This document shows, in pieces, positions 7,785-8,654 of a DNA stretch of 8,654 nucleotides. Where the stretch lies: NCBI GenBank assembly GCA_021809235.1, contig JAKBAG010000125.1:1-8654 (forward strand). The letters run 5' to 3'. The position numbers were made by a program, and so were the translations under genes. The DNA comes from Acidobacteriota bacterium (GTDB taxonomy: Bacteria > Acidobacteriota > Terriglobia > Terriglobales > Acidobacteriaceae). The notes under the pieces are model-generated. The model ran no database searches, was not told where the DNA came from, and was given only the letters and a program-made list of their open reading frames with translations. Positions within the stretch are counted from its first letter, which is position 1, and every line of letters begins with the position of its first letter.

Positions 7785-7788
7785 CTCC
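7785..7788 (-). promoter_or_regulatory. Ribosome binding site supporting the GTG start of the TonB receptor
   Basis: On the minus strand GGAG lies 8 bases before the GTG at 7776, a normal spacing. The alternative ATG at 7743 has only a weak AGAG about 9 bases upstream. This favours GTG, at the cost of an unusually long stretch before the hydrophobic part of the signal peptide. Confidence 0.5.
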
Positions 7789-7862
7789 GCTTCAACGGTC
7801 GCAACGTGGCAGAATCCAGGGAAAATCAACGACAAACAGGCATCCGGCAGCAAAGCCATGGC

Positions 7863-7892
7863 CTGAAATGAGACATTATCCGTGAGTATAGG
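7863..7892 (+). promoter_or_regulatory. Candidate promoter for obgE
   Basis: CTGAAA (7863-7868) and TATAGG (7887-7892), each a 4/6 match, are 18 bases apart. A start near 7899 would put the inverted repeat 7895-7921 at the very 5' end of the transcript and leave a leader of about 40 bases. Weak by sequence; position is plausible. Confidence 0.3.
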
Positions 7893-7914
7893 CTGACTTT
7901 CGTTAAACTGGAAA
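7885..7914 (-). promoter_or_regulatory. Candidate promoter for the TonB receptor gene
   Basis: On the minus strand TTTCCA (7909-7914, 4/6) and TATACT (7885-7890, 5/6) are 18 bases apart. The transcript would start near 7878 and carry a leader of about 100 bases. Its -10 overlaps that of the candidate obgE promoter on the other strand, and its -35 lies inside the inverted repeat at 7895-7921. Confidence 0.38.
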
Positions 7915-7921
7915 GAAAGTC
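7895..7921. repeat. Perfect 7-bp inverted repeat upstream of obgE
   Basis: GACTTTC (7895-7901) and GAAAGTC (7915-7921) are exact reverse complements with a 13-base spacer. A second GAAAG at 7911-7915 offers an alternative 5-bp stem. The right arm ends 3 bases before the obgE ribosome site (GAGGG, 7925-7929). It may be a protein-binding operator or an mRNA hairpin; the sequence alone does not tell which. Confidence 0.55.
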
Positions 7922-7938
7922 TTTGAGGGTTTTCGCGG

Positions 7939-8654
7939 ATGTTTATTGATGAAGCACGAATTTATGTCAAGGCAGGCGATGGTGGTAACGGGTGCGTTGC
8001 CTTTCGCCGGGAGAAGTTCGTGCCCAGGGGTGGACCCAGCGGCGGCGATGGCGGGCGAGGCGGTGACGTCGTCATGGAAGCCACCCAGCAGCACAACACC
8101 CTGATCCATTTCCGCTACAACCCTGAACACAAGGCCGAACGCGGCCGCCACGGCGAGGGTTCCAACTGCACCGGTCGTGATGGCGCATCCATTGTGCTGC
8201 AGGTTCCGGTCGGTACCGCGCTGCTGGACGAGGAAACCGGGCAGCTTGTGCATGATTTTGCCCATCCAGGTGAGCGCTTCGTTGTTGCCCGTGGCGGCCG
8301 TGGCGGCCGTGGCAACCAGCACTTCGCCACACCGACCCATCAGGCACCCCGGGAGTCCGAGCCGGGGCGTCCTGGCGAAGAGCGCCATTATCGGCTCGAG
8401 CTCAAACTGCTGGCAGACGTTGGGCTGGTCGGTTACCCCAACGCCGGCAAATCCACGCTCATCTCTCGCGTCTCCGCTGCCCGGCCCAAGATTGCCAACT
8501 ACCCCTTCACCACGCTTGAGCCCAACCTCGGCGTTGTGACCATCGGCGAAATGCCCCACCAGACCAGCTTTGTCGTGGCCGACATGCCCGGCCTCATCGA
8601 AGGAGCGCATCTCGGTTCCGGCCTTGGCATCCAGTTCCTGCGCCACATTGAGCG
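7939..8654 (+). CDS. obgE: GTPase Obg (3' end cut by window edge)
   Basis: Essential, conserved GTPase that binds the large ribosomal subunit and takes part in ribosome assembly and stress control; cytoplasmic. The first 238 codons are visible. Residues 1-158 are the glycine-rich Obg fold (MFIDEARIYVKAGDGGNGC, GGDGGRGGDV, RGGRGGRGN). The GTPase domain begins at about 159 with the P-loop GYPNAGKS (165-172), the switch I threonines in FTTLEPNLG (190-198) and the G3 motif DMPG (215-218; usually DxPG), then LIEGAHLGSGLG. The G4 and G5 motifs and the C-terminal domain are beyond the window. The ATG at 7939 has GAGGG (7925-7929) nine bases upstream and gives the conserved N-terminus exactly. It is divergent from the TonB receptor gene, with 162 bp between start codons. 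Confidence 0.97.
   Translation, partial: MFIDEARIYVKAGDGGNGCVAFRREKFVPRGGPSGGDGGRGGDVVMEATQQHNTLIHFRYNPEHKAERGRHGEGSNCTGRDGASIVLQVPVGTALLDEETGQLVHDFAHPGERFVVARGGRGGRGNQHFATPTHQAPRESEPGRPGEERHYRLELKLLADVGLVGYPNAGKSTLISRVSAARPKIANYPFTTLEPNLGVVTIGEMPHQTSFVVADMPGLIEGAHLGSGLGIQFLRHIE
8290..8313 (+). repeat. Short in-frame tandem repeat inside obgE
   Basis: The 9-base unit CGTGGCGGC occurs 2.7 times, coding Arg-Gly-Gly steps at residues 118-125. It falls on a conserved glycine-rich motif of the Obg fold, so it is explained by protein constraint. Any slippage here would stay in frame. Confidence 0.7.

Noticed and set aside
7903..8646. Minus-strand open frame (247 codons) opposite obgE
   Set aside because: The plus strand encodes Obg with its N-terminus, P-loop and G3 motif intact; the minus frame is an antisense shadow.
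1..8654. CRISPR array, tRNA or rRNA gene, insertion sequence, phage or integrase genes
   Set aside because: No regularly spaced repeats, no cloverleaf-like segment, no transposase or integrase motifs, and nearly all of the window is taken up by five well-supported protein genes.

Overview
The window looks like a stretch of a GC-rich chromosome, probably from an acidobacterium (Acidobacteriaceae / Terriglobia type). The main clue is a very large Oar-like TonB-dependent receptor with an N-terminal carboxypeptidase-regulatory-like (CarboxypepD_reg) domain, a family greatly expanded in that group. A secreted GH51 arabinofuranosidase and an orphan molybdopterin oxidoreductase fit a soil plant-polymer degrader. 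The taxonomic call is inference from protein style, not from a marker gene search.

Layout, left to right. (1) Positions 1-1427, minus strand: most of a secreted GH51 alpha-L-arabinofuranosidase, cut by the left window edge. (2) Positions 1428-1582: an intergenic gap with a possible promoter and a weak hairpin. (3) Positions 1583-3757, minus: a complete 724-residue molybdopterin oxidoreductase with an N-terminal 4Fe-4S motif, no export signal and no partner subunits nearby. (4) A 42-bp divergent gap, then 3800-4339, plus: a small exported DUF4440/SnoaL-like (NTF2-fold) protein. (5) A 14-bp convergent gap, then 4354-7776, minus: the 1140-residue TonB-dependent receptor. (6) Positions 7777-7938: a divergent control region with overlapping candidate promoters and a perfect 7-bp inverted repeat. 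(7) Positions 7939-8654, plus: the first 238 codons of the GTPase Obg (obgE/cgtA), cut by the right edge.

The genes do not form one obvious operon. The arabinofuranosidase and the TonB receptor could both serve use of arabinose-containing plant polysaccharides (release in the periplasm or outside, uptake across the outer membrane), but the oxidoreductase and the small NTF2-like gene lie between them, so this link is only suggestive. Obg is a housekeeping gene and marks the edge of this accessory block. No RNA genes, CRISPR arrays, insertion sequences or integrase genes are visible. The most interesting points are the compact divergent start region at 3731-3800, where the oxidoreductase may be translated from a leaderless transcript, the symmetric control region between the receptor and obgE, and the partnerless oxidoreductase.
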